Source of the DNA: Rhizobiaceae bacterium
GTDB lineage: Bacteria > Pseudomonadota > Alphaproteobacteria > Rhizobiales > Rhizobiaceae
Assembly: GCA_029233925.1 (NCBI GenBank)
Contig: JARGOX010000032.1
Span: 1-44,700, forward strand
DNA: 44,700 bases
Reading direction: 5' to 3'
The notes beneath the pieces are model-generated. The model saw only the letters and a program-made list of their open reading frames with translations. It was not told the origin of the DNA and ran no database searches. Position 1 is the first letter of the stretch, and each line of letters starts with the position of its first letter. Below, one piece after another: positions 32,723 to 41,833 of the stretch. The translations under genes and the position numbers were made by a program.

Positions 32723-33385
32723 TCAGTTCCTGATGCTCTCCATACCGGCAACGGCAAAACGCAGAAGCACATCATAGGTCTTGTCGAGGTCGGCGGCGCG
32801 GAATATGCCGCCCGATAGTGTATCCAGACGCTGGTTGTTGCTGACACCGACCAGCATCAAATGCAGGACCAGTGAAAATGTGCGTAGCAGGTCTTCCTCG
32901 CTGGCTTTTGGAAGTATCTTGCGTAATTCTCCAATGAATAGGGTTGCCGTCTCATCGAAGTTTTCCCGCAGGATATCGATCCATCTGTTTGATTGTCCGA
33001 GCTTGGACAGCAGCATCACATAGGATGGCCACCCTTCGTCACTCGAGCGCATTTGAGCAAACAGCGGCTCCATGAATGCATCGAGGATCGCGCGAAGTGT
33101 CAGATCATTGTCTTCCCGCAGTTTCTCCAACCTTAGCCTACGCAGCGTGTTCAATGTCTCGGCCCGGCGGGAAATAACCAGTTTGAAAAGATTGTCTTTG
33201 GTTCCAAAATGATAGCTGGCCAGAGCAAGCGTCACGCCAGCTTTACCGGTGATGTCACGCAGCGAAACTATATCATAGCCATTCTCTCCGAAAAGAACTT
33301 CAGCCGCGTGCAGAATTTTTTCCTTGGTCTGATCGCCATTGGTTCGTGTCACGGGAGGAGGGGGGCGCCCGGATATTTTTTTCAT
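32723..33385 (-). CDS. TetR family transcriptional regulator
   Basis: This is a 220-residue TetR/AcrR-type repressor. The N-terminal helix-turn-helix is clear: 'KEKILHAAEVLFGENGYDIVSLRDITGKAGVTLALASYHFGTKDNLFKLVI' (read in parts, residues about 20-70). The C-terminal helical ligand domain has 'AILDAFMEPLFAQ' and 'FSLVLHLMLVGVSNNQRL', typical of the CecR-like C-terminal group. I chose the ATG at 33385; an upstream extension would run into the pseudogene and carries no DNA-binding sequence. It sits 143 bp past the end of the HisD-like pseudogene on the same strand and may have controlled it. Confidence 0.88.
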   Translation of the reverse strand: MKKISGRPPPPVTRTNGDQTKEKILHAAEVLFGENGYDIVSLRDITGKAGVTLALASYHFGTKDNLFKLVISRRAETLNTLRRLRLEKLREDNDLTLRAILDAFMEPLFAQMRSSDEGWPSYVMLLSKLGQSNRWIDILRENFDETATLFIGELRKILPKASEEDLLRTFSLVLHLMLVGVSNNQRLDTLSGGIFRAADLDKTYDVLLRFAVAGMESIRN

Positions 33386-33528
33386 GGCTGTGATCGGTCT
33401 GGCTGCAAGGGCTTGAATATGTTTTGTCAGCTGTATGTATATACACGTTGGCTGTGCCTGCAAATCGATGTGGTCAAGCCAAGTATCAACGGCGGGCCTA
33501 TACAGGTCGCAGCCCTTTGCCAGGTTGA

Positions 33529-34852
33529 TCATGTGTCGGGCAGTTCCCCGGCAATTCCGGCACAGGGAACATTGTCACCGCCATACCGGCGAACCCGCAC
33601 ATTGGCGTGCTCTCCGTGGCCGGCAAAGCCTTCCAGCGCACCTAGCCGCGACAATAGTGCCCGACATGGGCACTGGCTTCTTCCGTCAGCACCTTCTGGT
33701 AGGTGCAGGTTTTAAGAAATTTGCCGACCCACAGGCCACCGGTATAGCGCGCAGCCTTTTTTGTCGGCAGCGTGTGATTCGTGCCAATGGCCTTGTCGCC
33801 ACAGGCGACATTGGTGCGCGGTCCCAGGAACAGGGCGCCATAATTGACCATATTTTCCATGAACCAGTCATCGCGATCGGTCATCACCTGCACATGTTCG
33901 GAGGCAATGTCGTTTGCCAATTTCAACATTTCGTCGTGATCATCAGCGACAATCACTTGACCATAGGTTTCCCATGCCTTGCGGGCGTGTTCTGCCGTGG
34001 GGAGAATGTCCAGCAGACGCTCTATCTCTGCCATCGTCTCCTTTGCCAGTTTTTCGGAGGTCGTCAGCAGGATCGCGGGACTGTCCGGCCCGTGTTCCGC
34101 CTGGCCGAGCAGGTCTGTGGCGCTTAAATCTCCATCAACGGTCTCATCGGCGATCACCAATGTTTCGGTTGGCCCTGCAAAAAGGTCGATCCCGACACGT
34201 CCATACAATTGCCGTTTGGCTTCTGCGACAAATGTATTACCGGGACCAATCAAGAGGTCAACCGGCTGGATGCTTTGCGTGCCCCAGCGCCATGGCTCCG
34301 ATGGCCTGAATGACGCCAAGAGCATAAATCTCGTCCGCTCCGGACATGTGCTATGCCGCCACGATGGCGCTTGCCGGTGCACCATTGAACGGTGGGGCGC
34401 AGGTGGCAACGCGGGGAACACCGGCAACCGTGGCGGTGATCACCGACATATGCGCCGATGCCAGCACCAGGTATTTGCCTCCCGACACGTAACAGCCGGC
34501 CGACTGAACGGGTATGTTTTGTGACCGAGGATGACACCGGGTAGTGTTTCGACCTCGACATCCTGCAGGGCTGATCTTTGCATCTGTTCAAAATTGCGCA
34601 CCTGCTGTTGGGCAAATACAATGTCGCGAATGTCGCGGGCTGTCAGTTGGCCAAGACATTGGTCGCTCTCGTCCTGTGTCAGGCGGAAATCTTCGCGATC
34701 CCATTTGTCAAATTTCCTGGAGAGTTCGCACACGGCATCGCCAACGCGTTTTCCGATGTCGGTGAGTGTTTTTTCAACAACTTCCTGCACATTTCTGTCA
34801 ATCTCCGCAACACCTGATGCCTCAGCGCCTTCCTTCAGCCATTTAGCTACAT
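33529..34852 (-). pseudogene. HisD-family dehydrogenase (sulfopropanediol/histidinol dehydrogenase-like), decayed
   Basis: Segments in different frames together spell a roughly 440-residue HisD-family protein. Among them are '[18 protein letters not shown]', '[20 protein letters not shown]', '[21 protein letters not shown]', '[21 protein letters not shown]' and 'RVRRYGGDNVPC'. Lesions seen: an indel just after the ATG at 34850-34852 (which has GGAG upstream), a missing base at the T-run 34517-34520, an in-frame TAG (+ strand 34351-34353), an extra base at the C-run 34282-34285, and an indel near 33646-33652. True hisD lies in his operons; this paralogue resembles the group that includes sulfopropanediol 3-dehydrogenase. 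It is almost certainly inactive. Confidence 0.85.
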
Positions 34853-35069
34853 GAAACTCCTGCAAATGTAAGCATATTCATTTTCCAGTTCATTTTCGCA
34901 ACCTACCAAATACGCACGATGCGCATGCATAACAGGATCCCGGTAATGGCGCCCTGACGCCCGTTTGGCTGGCGGACGCCATGGTGTCAACCGTTTCTGC
35001 AAGGCGGGAATTGAATCTCGTGAAGCGCTCTGAGGTGTTGCAATGGCACAATATAAAGTTTAGTCAATA

Positions 35070-35085
35070 TTGGTCGATCGACCAA
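35070..35085. promoter_or_regulatory. palindromic operator upstream of the DenD-like gene
   Basis: TTGGTCGATCGACCAA is a perfect 16-bp palindrome 24 bp before the ATG at 35109. Its TGGT...ACCA arms are typical of GntR/FadR-family operators. Binding here would block transcription start or elongation into the DenD-like gene. No GntR gene is adjacent; the nearest is at 19489. Confidence 0.6.
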
Positions 35086-35108
35086 ATAAGAGGCATAAAG
35101 GCAAAATA

Positions 35109-36035
35109 ATGAAAGTCGCGATCATCGGCGCGGGTGGGTTTATTGGCGCCGCACTGACACAAAAAATTTTGCAGAACCGCGAAGTGCAGAGCGTTTCCCT
35201 GCTGGATACCACAGATTTTCCGGTGCCTGACGATCATCGGATTGAAGCCTTCCGGGGAAATTTCGCCGATCCTTGCTTGCGCGGCAAAGTGGTGGACGGT
35301 GCTGACAAAATCATCCTGCTTGCCGCTATTCTGGGTGGGGCCGCCGAGGCCAATTATGATCTTTCTCGGCAGGTCAATGTCGATGCAACTCTCGATCTGT
35401 TTGAATATTTGCGCCAGAGGCGGCCTGAAACACGTTTGGTCCTTGCCTCGACAGTTGCTGTTTATGGCGAGCCGCTGCCCGCTATCGTGGATGATCGCAC
35501 GCCATTTGGGCCGACCATGGTCTATGGCGCGCAAAAGCTGATGATGGAAATTGCCCTTTCGAATTTTCAGCGCCGCGGATGGCTCGATGGCGTGGCAATT
35601 CGCCCCTCCGGCGTGATGGCGCGCGACGGCGCTGACGCCCGTTTGAAAACCGCCTTCATGAGCAGGGTTTTTTATGCCGTGAAGCGTGGTGAAGATATTG
35701 AATTGCCGGTGGCGCCGCAATCAACCACCTGGTTGACATCAGTCGAAACCGTGAGCAGCAATTTCAGCCATGCAGCGTTCCTGTCGGCGCGGGAGCTGGG
35801 CAACGAGCGGGCATTCACGCTGCCAGCCCTGCGCCTGTCTTTTGAAGAGCTTGTCGCCGCGCTTTTCCGAAAGTTCCCGGAAAGCCGTTCACACATAACC
35901 TATGCACCAAACGCCGAGCTCATTTCTCTGTTCGGGTCGTTTCCGCGATTGGTTACCGAAACGGCAGATCGCCTCGGCTTCCAAAGAGACACTGACGCCG
36001 ATGATCTCGTCGCCCGTGCACTAAGCGCCCCTTGA
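35109..36035 (+). CDS. NAD-dependent epimerase/dehydratase, D-erythronate dehydrogenase (DenD)-like
   Basis: This is a 308-residue extended SDR. The Rossmann start is 'MKVAIIGAGGFIGAALTQ', followed by 'IILLAAILGGAAEANYDLSRQVNVDAT' (read in parts), the Ser of 'LVLASTVAVYGEPLP', and the catalytic 'YGAQKLMMEIAL' (Y-x-x-x-K). 'RRGWLDGVAIRPSGVMARDG' and the following block resemble DenD, which oxidises D-erythronate to 2-keto-D-erythronate in tetronate catabolism. The ATG at 35109 lies just after a perfect palindromic operator; a longer form would start inside that operator. It diverges from the HisD-like pseudogene, and the usual Otn partner genes are absent. Confidence 0.82.
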   Translation: MKVAIIGAGGFIGAALTQKILQNREVQSVSLLDTTDFPVPDDHRIEAFRGNFADPCLRGKVVDGADKIILLAAILGGAAEANYDLSRQVNVDATLDLFEYLRQRRPETRLVLASTVAVYGEPLPAIVDDRTPFGPTMVYGAQKLMMEIALSNFQRRGWLDGVAIRPSGVMARDGADARLKTAFMSRVFYAVKRGEDIELPVAPQSTTWLTSVETVSSNFSHAAFLSARELGNERAFTLPALRLSFEELVAALFRKFPESRSHITYAPNAELISLFGSFPRLVTETADRLGFQRDTDADDLVARALSAP

Positions 36036-36127
36036 TGAATAGTGCCGACATTTGGCCATGAGATGAAGGCAGACATTGCCAAGTAGTGCTCGATCGGCAG
36101 GCCGCCGCTGTCAGCGGTCAATCATCG

Positions 36128-36730
36128 TCAGTATCCGACAGTGAAACGCTGCCTGACATATTTCGGCTGTTCCAGTTCATCGACCAGCGCCAGCGCGAAA
36201 TCTTCAAACGAGATTTTGCTGTTGCCCTCTTCATCGATGAGCAGATGGTCCTTGCCGTAGCGGAATGCCCCGGTTCTCTCGCCCGGTCTGAACAGGCGTG
36301 AGGGTGAGATGAAGGTCCAGTCGAGCGCGCCGGATTTTTTCAGAAGCTCCAGCAACTCCGTGCCTTTAAGCAAATTGGGTTTGAACGGTTCAGGAAAGCT
36401 TTGGATCTCTTCAGTTCCATCTGCATGCAACAGACTGCCCGCGCCGCCGACCACCACATAGCGTTTGACGCCGGAATCCTTGACGGCCGCAACGATCACC
36501 TCTGATTCAAGCTCGATGAACCGCACCGATGAAACAACGGCATCATGACCTTTGATCGCGCCGGCTAGGAATTCACGGCTGCGATCGGTTCCGATGGCTG
36601 TAACGCCAACCAGTTTCGGGACGTTTTCTGGATGCCGGACGATGCCGGTCACCTGGTGTCCGCGATTAACCAACTCGTTGAGCACACGCGATCCGGCTTT
36701 TCCGGTTGCACCGACAAGAGCTACTTTCAT
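36128..36730 (-). CDS. NAD(P)-binding oxidoreductase (YwnB/NmrA-like)
   Basis: This is a 200-residue single-domain Rossmann protein of the NAD(P)H-binding atypical SDR group. It starts 'MKVALVGATGKAGSRVLNELVNRGHQVTGIVRHPENV' (read in parts), with GATGKAG as the dinucleotide loop. It later has 'AVVSSVRF', 'KRYVVVGGAGSL' and 'WTFISPSRLFRPGERTG', all typical of YwnB-like proteins. The classical YxxxK is absent, as in that group. It may be a redox sensor or flavin/quinone reductase; no substrate can be assigned. It is convergent with the DenD-like gene. Confidence 0.85.
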   Translation of the reverse strand: MKVALVGATGKAGSRVLNELVNRGHQVTGIVRHPENVPKLVGVTAIGTDRSREFLAGAIKGHDAVVSSVRFIELESEVIVAAVKDSGVKRYVVVGGAGSLLHADGTEEIQSFPEPFKPNLLKGTELLELLKKSGALDWTFISPSRLFRPGERTGAFRYGKDHLLIDEEGNSKISFEDFALALVDELEQPKYVRQRFTVGY

Positions 36731-36839
36731 GTCTTTCTTTTAAGATGAATACTCTGAATTTGCTGGGTTTCCGATCCGATTGGCTGATTGCTTTCCTATC
36801 CTTGATAGCATCACCGGCCATTTCCAAGCGCCTTGAGAT

Positions 36840-38534
36840 CTAATGTATTTCAGGATGCGTCTTGATCGGGGTGTCGTCGCTGCTGGGCACGGTCGGGCGT
36901 TCGATCATGCGGTGGACTCGCGGTCTGTGCGGGCCCCGGTGCAGCGCAATGATCCTGGCGTAAATCTCGGCATCTGCCTTTGTGCGGCGCTGGTTGTGGC
37001 GCACATATTCCACCCAGGTCGGCACATGGTAGCTCTCGACCCAGATATCCGGGTTTTCCAGATCACGCAGCAAGACCCATTGCTGCACGCCATCGCGAAT
37101 ACGGCTGCGTCGCCATTGCGTCATGACAGCAAGGAAATCATGCACGTCCTGTTGGGCGATTTCATAATCCACCATGACCATGATCGGGCCGCTGCGTGAA
37201 GTCAGATCCAGCCGGAGTTCCGGTTCATTGAAGCGGTCGTGAGGGTCCAGATTGAGGACGCTGAACTCCGGCAGGGAAAGGTACAAGCCAATGAGTGCAC
37301 TGGCTACCAGAACCGCCGCTGCTACCATCAGCGCCCGGTCGGCCCCATTGGATTCGGCGATCATTCCCCATATCCAGCTTCCCGAGGCCATGCCACCAAA
37401 AGTTGCGGTCTGATAGAAGGACATGGCGCGCCCGACCACCCAGCGCGGCGTTGACAATTGCACCGTTACATTGAACAGCGAAAGTGACACAACCCAGCAG
37501 CTGCCGGCAAGCAGCAGAACCGCACAACTCAGCCAGACGTCACGGCTGAGGGCGAGTGTGAGCGCGCACAGTGCAAAGGTCACCGACGCACCGCGCACGA
37601 TGGCTTCATTATTGAAACGTTCTCGCAGTCGCGTGTTCATCAGGGCGCCGCCGATGGCACCCAGCCCGAAACAGCCAAGCAGAATACCGAACGTCAGAGG
37701 CCCGCCCTGCAGCAGGTCGCGGGCCACAATGGGAAGCAGCGCCAGCACCGCTATGGCGCCAAAACCGAACAACAGGCCGCGCAGCATCACCTTCAGCAGA
37801 TTGGGTGACATGGTAACGTAGCGCAGTCCGACGGATATGGCCCGGCCTATGGCCTCACGGGGCAAGGTGCGCGGCGAACCGGGCGGCTGCCAGCGCAACA
37901 GCGCAAAAATCAGAAAAAGGTAACTGCCCGCATTGATGGCAAAAGCTGTAGCAGCCCCGGCGACGGCAACGATGATGCCACCAATTGCCGGACCAACGCT
38001 GCGCATGAGGTTGAAGCCCATGCTGTTGAGAGCGACAGCCGATGGCAGGTCTTCTCTGGGCACGATATCCCCCATTGAGGCCTGCCAGGAGGGCATGTGC
38101 AGGGCCGTCCCGCAGCCTATGGAAAAGGTAAAACTCAAAAGCAGCCAGGGCGACAGCAGGCCCAGAAATGCGAAAATGGTCAGTCCCACAGATGCGACCA
38201 GCATGAAGACCTGCGCCGCCAGCATGATGCGGCGCCGGTCCACACTGTCGGCCAGCGCCCCCGCAATCAGCGAGAAGAGCATGATCGGCAGAACCGACGA
38301 TGCCTGTACCAGCGCAACCATCTGGTGTGAATCGGATATCACCAGCATGATCCAGGCGGCAGCCACGGCCTGTATCAATCCACCGAGGTTGGAAGCCAGC
38401 GTCGCCATCCAGAGCGTCCTGAACGTTCCGTGCCTGAATGGTGCCAGTGGGGATGCTCTATGTGGCACTTCGCGGATATTCCTTGCAGGTTGCCCGCACA
38501 GGTCAAGACGAAAGATCTGGCCATGACCGTGCAT
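36840..38534 (-). CDS. MFS transporter (EntS/MFS_3 type) with C-terminal ABM-like domain
   Basis: This is a 564-residue protein. Residues about 25-425 are a 12-segment major facilitator of the MFS_3/EntS exporter type: 'FRTLWMATLASNLGGLIQAVAAAWIM' (read in parts), 'ALADSVDRRRIMLAAQ' (the loop 2-3 motif), and 'GDIVPREDLPSAVALNSMGFNLMRSVGPAIGG' across helices 4-5. Residues about 440-545 form a soluble tail ('IMVMVDYEIAQQDVHDFLAVM' to 'WVEYVRHNQRRTKAD') resembling a dimeric alpha-beta barrel of the antibiotic-biosynthesis-monooxygenase type. The ATG at 38534 has AAGGCGG before it; a GTG seven codons earlier is possible. The exported molecule is unknown. It diverges from the second TRAP operon. 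Confidence 0.85.
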   Translation of the reverse strand: MHGHGQIFRLDLCGQPARNIREVPHRASPLAPFRHGTFRTLWMATLASNLGGLIQAVAAAWIMLVISDSHQMVALVQASSVLPIMLFSLIAGALADSVDRRRIMLAAQVFMLVASVGLTIFAFLGLLSPWLLLSFTFSIGCGTALHMPSWQASMGDIVPREDLPSAVALNSMGFNLMRSVGPAIGGIIVAVAGAATAFAINAGSYLFLIFALLRWQPPGSPRTLPREAIGRAISVGLRYVTMSPNLLKVMLRGLLFGFGAIAVLALLPIVARDLLQGGPLTFGILLGCFGLGAIGGALMNTRLRERFNNEAIVRGASVTFALCALTLALSRDVWLSCAVLLLAGSCWVVSLSLFNVTVQLSTPRWVVGRAMSFYQTATFGGMASGSWIWGMIAESNGADRALMVAAAVLVASALIGLYLSLPEFSVLNLDPHDRFNEPELRLDLTSRSGPIMVMVDYEIAQQDVHDFLAVMTQWRRSRIRDGVQQWVLLRDLENPDIWVESYHVPTWVEYVRHNQRRTKADAEIYARIIALHRGPHRPRVHRMIERPTVPSSDDTPIKTHPEIH

Positions 38535-38798
38535 CGTGCCGCCTTGAGGTCTCACAAATCAATTGATTTGTAAATCGCAATGCAGGCCGTTCATGCGCAG
38601 ATAACAGTTGGTGCGATGCGCTTGTTATGTGTGGACAAATGGCGCGCATTGCGTAATGTGGCGACGAGTGAGAACTGCCGGGGACCGGAATTTGCAAGGC
38701 AGCAGGGAGAATATGCGTTGGCATGATTCGGTCCTGCGGGTCTTGCGGTTCAAACCGGACAAGCTCGGCAGTTCAGGAAAAACCAACGGGAGGACTAC

Positions 38799-39815
38799 AT
38801 GACAATCAGGAAAATTCTAACCGGTGCTGCGTTTATGGCACTGTTCGCGGGATCTGCCATGGCGCAGGAAGTCAATTTGCGGCTGGCCCATTGGGTGCCG
38901 CCGACTCATCCTATCCAGACACTCGGCATCGAACCATGGGTTAAATCACTCGAGGAGGCCTCAGGAGGGCGGATTGGGGTTACTATTTTCCCCGCGCAGC
39001 AGCTTGGCAAGGCGCCGGACCATTATGACATGGCCCGTGATGGCATTGCTGATATCGCTTATGTGAATCCCGGCTATCAGGCGGGTCGCTTTCCGATCTA
39101 CAGTCTCCTCGAAGTGCCCTTTCACATGAACAATGCCGTTGACGGTGCCATGGCTCTGCATGAATGGTATGCGCCGATTGCTGAAAAAGAGATGTCGGAC
39201 GTGAAATTCTGTGTGGCCAATCCGCATGACCCGGGCACCATCCATTCCAAGAAAAAAATCCTGGTGCCGGAAGACATGCGCGGTCTGAACGTGCGCCCGG
39301 CGCATGCCACCATGTCTCGCTTCGTCAGCGAGCTTGGCGGTGCATCCGTTCAGGTGCCAGCGCCTGAAGCCCGCGAGGCGATTGCCAATGGCGCCGCCGA
39401 TGCGATCACCTTCCCGTGGAATTCCATCTACATTTTCGGCATCGACAGTGAGACAACGCAGCATCTGGACATGCCGTTCTATGTGTCAGCACAGCTTCTG
39501 CTGATCAACAAGGCGACCTATGAAGGAATGCCTGACGATCTGCGCGCCATTCTGGATGATCATTGTACGCCGGAATGGTCGAAGAAATTCTCCGCGGGCT
39601 GGGCTGCGAATGAAGCTTCAGGTCGGCAGAAAATGATTGATTCGGATGAGCACACGATCAATGTGCCGACACCCGAACAGGTCGCATTGTGGCAGGCCGC
39701 CGCCGCGCCGCTGATTGATCAGTGGAAAGCCGAAGCAACGGCAGCCGGTTATGATGCGGAAGCGACGTACAAGGCCTACAACGACGCGCTGAACAGTCAC
39801 AACGCCCACTTCTGA
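38799..39815 (+). CDS. TRAP transporter substrate-binding protein (DctP family), second system
   Basis: This is a 338-residue periplasmic solute-binding protein. The signal peptide is 'MTIRKILTGAAFMALFAGSA' ending at MAQ|EV. The mature part starts 'VNLRLAHWVPPTHPIQ' and includes 'FPAQQLGKAPDHYDMARDGIADIAYV' (read in parts), 'EDMRGLNVRPAHATMSRFVSELGG' and 'GAADAITFPWNSIYIFG', where the conserved TRAP Arg binds a carboxylate. A GGGAGG Shine-Dalgarno sequence precedes the ATG. The system is complete with two permease genes. A strong hairpin after the stop probably gives the binding protein more transcript than the permeases. Confidence 0.93.
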   Translation: MTIRKILTGAAFMALFAGSAMAQEVNLRLAHWVPPTHPIQTLGIEPWVKSLEEASGGRIGVTIFPAQQLGKAPDHYDMARDGIADIAYVNPGYQAGRFPIYSLLEVPFHMNNAVDGAMALHEWYAPIAEKEMSDVKFCVANPHDPGTIHSKKKILVPEDMRGLNVRPAHATMSRFVSELGGASVQVPAPEAREAIANGAADAITFPWNSIYIFGIDSETTQHLDMPFYVSAQLLLINKATYEGMPDDLRAILDDHCTPEWSKKFSAGWAANEASGRQKMIDSDEHTINVPTPEQVALWQAAAAPLIDQWKAEATAAGYDAEATYKAYNDALNSHNAHF

Positions 39816-39835
39816 TGCCTTGAACTCCTTGGACA

Positions 39836-39866
39836 GGTAGCGCGGGCAGGATTTGCCCGCGCTACC
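39836..39866 (+). terminator. intra-operon hairpin (attenuator or mRNA stabiliser) between DctP and DctQ genes
   Basis: A perfect 13-bp stem (GGTAGCGCGGGCA / TGCCCGCGCTACC) with a GGATT loop lies 20 bp after the DctP stop and 11 bp before the DctQ start. It is followed by GCTTTCG and not a long T tract, so partial termination or 3'-end protection of the binding-protein mRNA is likely. Confidence 0.7.
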
Positions 39867-39877
39867 GCTTTCGTGAC

Positions 39878-40420
39878 ATGGACAGACTGCAAACAATTCT
39901 CGAAGCAATTTCACTGACCATCGAAAAAGTGGCTGGCGTGCTGATGGGTGTGATCACCGTTGTCGTGGTCGTCTCTGCAATCGGTCGTTATCTGTTTTCC
40001 TTTCCGATTCCGGATGCCTTCGATATGTCCCGGCTGCTGATCGGCGCCGCCATCATGTGGGGTTTTGCCAGCGTCGGCTATCGCGGGTCGCATATCAAGG
40101 TAGATATCATCTCCGAGATCATGCCACGCAAGGCCCAGCGCTGGATTGATACATTCGCCTGGGCCGTGCTTTTGCTCTTTACTTGCCTGTTGACCTGGAA
40201 AATGCTGGGCCGCGTTCTCAGTGCGGCCAAAAGCGGCGAGGCGACCATGGACCTGCGATTTCCCGCCTGGCCCATCATGGGGCTGATCTGGGCAGGTGTG
40301 GCCGTCAGCATATTGACGATCCTTGCCCGGCTGATCCTTGTTGCAACGGGGCGCACCAGCCTCGATCATTTTGAATCCATTGACGTCGCGGATGAACCGC
40401 CGCATGCAGGACAAAGCTGA
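39878..40420 (+). CDS. TRAP transporter small permease subunit (DctQ family), second system
   Basis: This is a 180-residue membrane protein with about four hydrophobic segments: 'VAGVLMGVITVVVVVSAIGRYLF', 'LLIGAAIMWGFASVGY', 'WAVLLLFTCLLTWKML' and 'MGLIWAGVAVSILTILARLI'. The 'IGRYLFSFPIPDAFDMSRLLIGAAIM' block (read in parts) and 'YRGSHIKVDII' are the DctQ hallmarks. It lies 62 bp after the binding-protein gene, across a strong hairpin, and 2 bp before the large permease gene. No strong Shine-Dalgarno sequence is visible. Confidence 0.93.
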   Translation: MDRLQTILEAISLTIEKVAGVLMGVITVVVVVSAIGRYLFSFPIPDAFDMSRLLIGAAIMWGFASVGYRGSHIKVDIISEIMPRKAQRWIDTFAWAVLLLFTCLLTWKMLGRVLSAAKSGEATMDLRFPAWPIMGLIWAGVAVSILTILARLILVATGRTSLDHFESIDVADEPPHAGQS

Positions 40421-40422
40421 CC

Positions 40423-41718
40423 ATGGCCAGTGCTGATCTAATTGCCGTATCCGGCTTTGTCGTGCTTTTTGCCATGATGATCCTGCGGGTTCCTGTGGGC
40501 ATTGCCATGGGCCTGGTTGGCGTTGGCGGCTTCGGCGCAGTGGTGGGTTGGGGGCCGGCATTGAATCTTCTGGCGCAATCCCCGATTCGTACCATTACCG
40601 ATTTTAACCTGACACTGATCCCCTTCTTCGTGCTGATGGGGGTGCTGGCGACCAATTCCGGCATGTCCAAAGAACTGTTCCGCACCGGCCAGGCGTGGTT
40701 TGGCTCCTTTCGTGGCGGCATGGCCTTGTCGACGATCGGTGCCTGTGCAGGCTTCGCGGCGATTTGCGGTTCTTCGGTGGCAACGGCAGCCACCATGACC
40801 AAGATTGCCCTGCCTGAAATGCAGCGCGTTGGCTATCGCGATGACATTGCCACCGGTGTGATTGCCGCCGGCGGCACTTTGGGCATCCTCATTCCGCCGT
40901 CGGTTGTGCTGGCTGTCTATGCTTTCATCACCGAGCAGGACGTGGGCAAGCTTTTCATCGCCGGGGTTCTACCCGGCATCCTGGCAATCCTGATGTATAT
41001 GTTCACCGTACGTGTTGCCTATGCGAAACATCTACCTGCCGGAGAGCGCTTCGATCTTGGTGAAGCCATCCGCTCTCTCAGTGGTGTCTGGGCAATTCTT
41101 CTGCTGTTCATTGCCATCATCGGCAGCATCTATTTCGGCCTTGCAACGGCAACTGAAGCTGCCGCCGTTGGATCATTTCTGACCGCTTTGATCGGCATTC
41201 TGCGTGGTCGCCTCAACGCCTCGCGCCTTCTTGAGAGCCTGATTGAGGCGCTGCGCACCTCCGTTGCCATCTACACGATCCTGATCGGCGCCATCCTGTT
41301 TGGCTACTTTCTTGCTGTCACGCAATCGCCACAAAAAATCACCGCCTGGCTGGTGGGGCTCGATCTTGGAACCTACGGCACCCTGTCGCTGATCCTCTTG
41401 TTCTTCCTGCTGATGGGCTGCATCCTTGATGCCATGGCCATGATCATCCTGCTGGTTCCGATTGTTTTTCCGGTGATCCTGCAACTCGGCTTTGACCCGA
41501 TCTGGTTTGGCGTGATCATCGTGATGACCGTGGAACTCGGCCTGATCACGCCACCTGTGGGCATGAATGTCTTCGTGATCAATTCCATCGCGCGCAAGAT
41601 CAGCCTGCAGACAATTTTCCGTGGGGTCTTGCCGTTCGTTGCCGCCGATATTCTGCGGCTGATCATTCTGGTCGCGTTTCCGGCGATCGTGTTGTATCTG
41701 CCAACGACCATGAAGTGA
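40423..41718 (+). CDS. TRAP transporter large permease subunit (DctM family), second system
   Basis: This is a 431-residue DctM permease with about 12 membrane segments. Visible blocks are 'LTLIPFFVLMGVLATNSGMS', 'AAICGSSVATAATMTKIALPEM', 'GTLGILIPPSVVLAVYAFITEQDVGKLFIAGVLPG' (read in parts), 'MGCILDAMAMIILLVPIVFPV' and 'LITPPVGMNVFVINSIA'. It starts 2 bp after the small permease gene and closes this three-gene operon. The transported acid is unknown; no metabolic gene is cotranscribed. Confidence 0.95.
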   Translation: MASADLIAVSGFVVLFAMMILRVPVGIAMGLVGVGGFGAVVGWGPALNLLAQSPIRTITDFNLTLIPFFVLMGVLATNSGMSKELFRTGQAWFGSFRGGMALSTIGACAGFAAICGSSVATAATMTKIALPEMQRVGYRDDIATGVIAAGGTLGILIPPSVVLAVYAFITEQDVGKLFIAGVLPGILAILMYMFTVRVAYAKHLPAGERFDLGEAIRSLSGVWAILLLFIAIIGSIYFGLATATEAAAVGSFLTALIGILRGRLNASRLLESLIEALRTSVAIYTILIGAILFGYFLAVTQSPQKITAWLVGLDLGTYGTLSLILLFFLLMGCILDAMAMIILLVPIVFPVILQLGFDPIWFGVIIVMTVELGLITPPVGMNVFVINSIARKISLQTIFRGVLPFVAADILRLIILVAFPAIVLYLPTTMK

Positions 41719-41833
41719 AAAAGTGTATGTGAGCCGGCGAGGCGGGGCCAACCAGGGTGTTGTTGCCGATTCAGGGCCTGTGAATACGCCCGCTGATATG
41801 GACTGATATGTTGTTGTCTATTCGAACGGCTCT

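Noticed and set aside
33529-34852. Histidine biosynthesis hisD gene
   Set aside because: No other his gene is nearby, and the surviving sequence resembles catabolic HisD paralogues; in any case the gene is broken.
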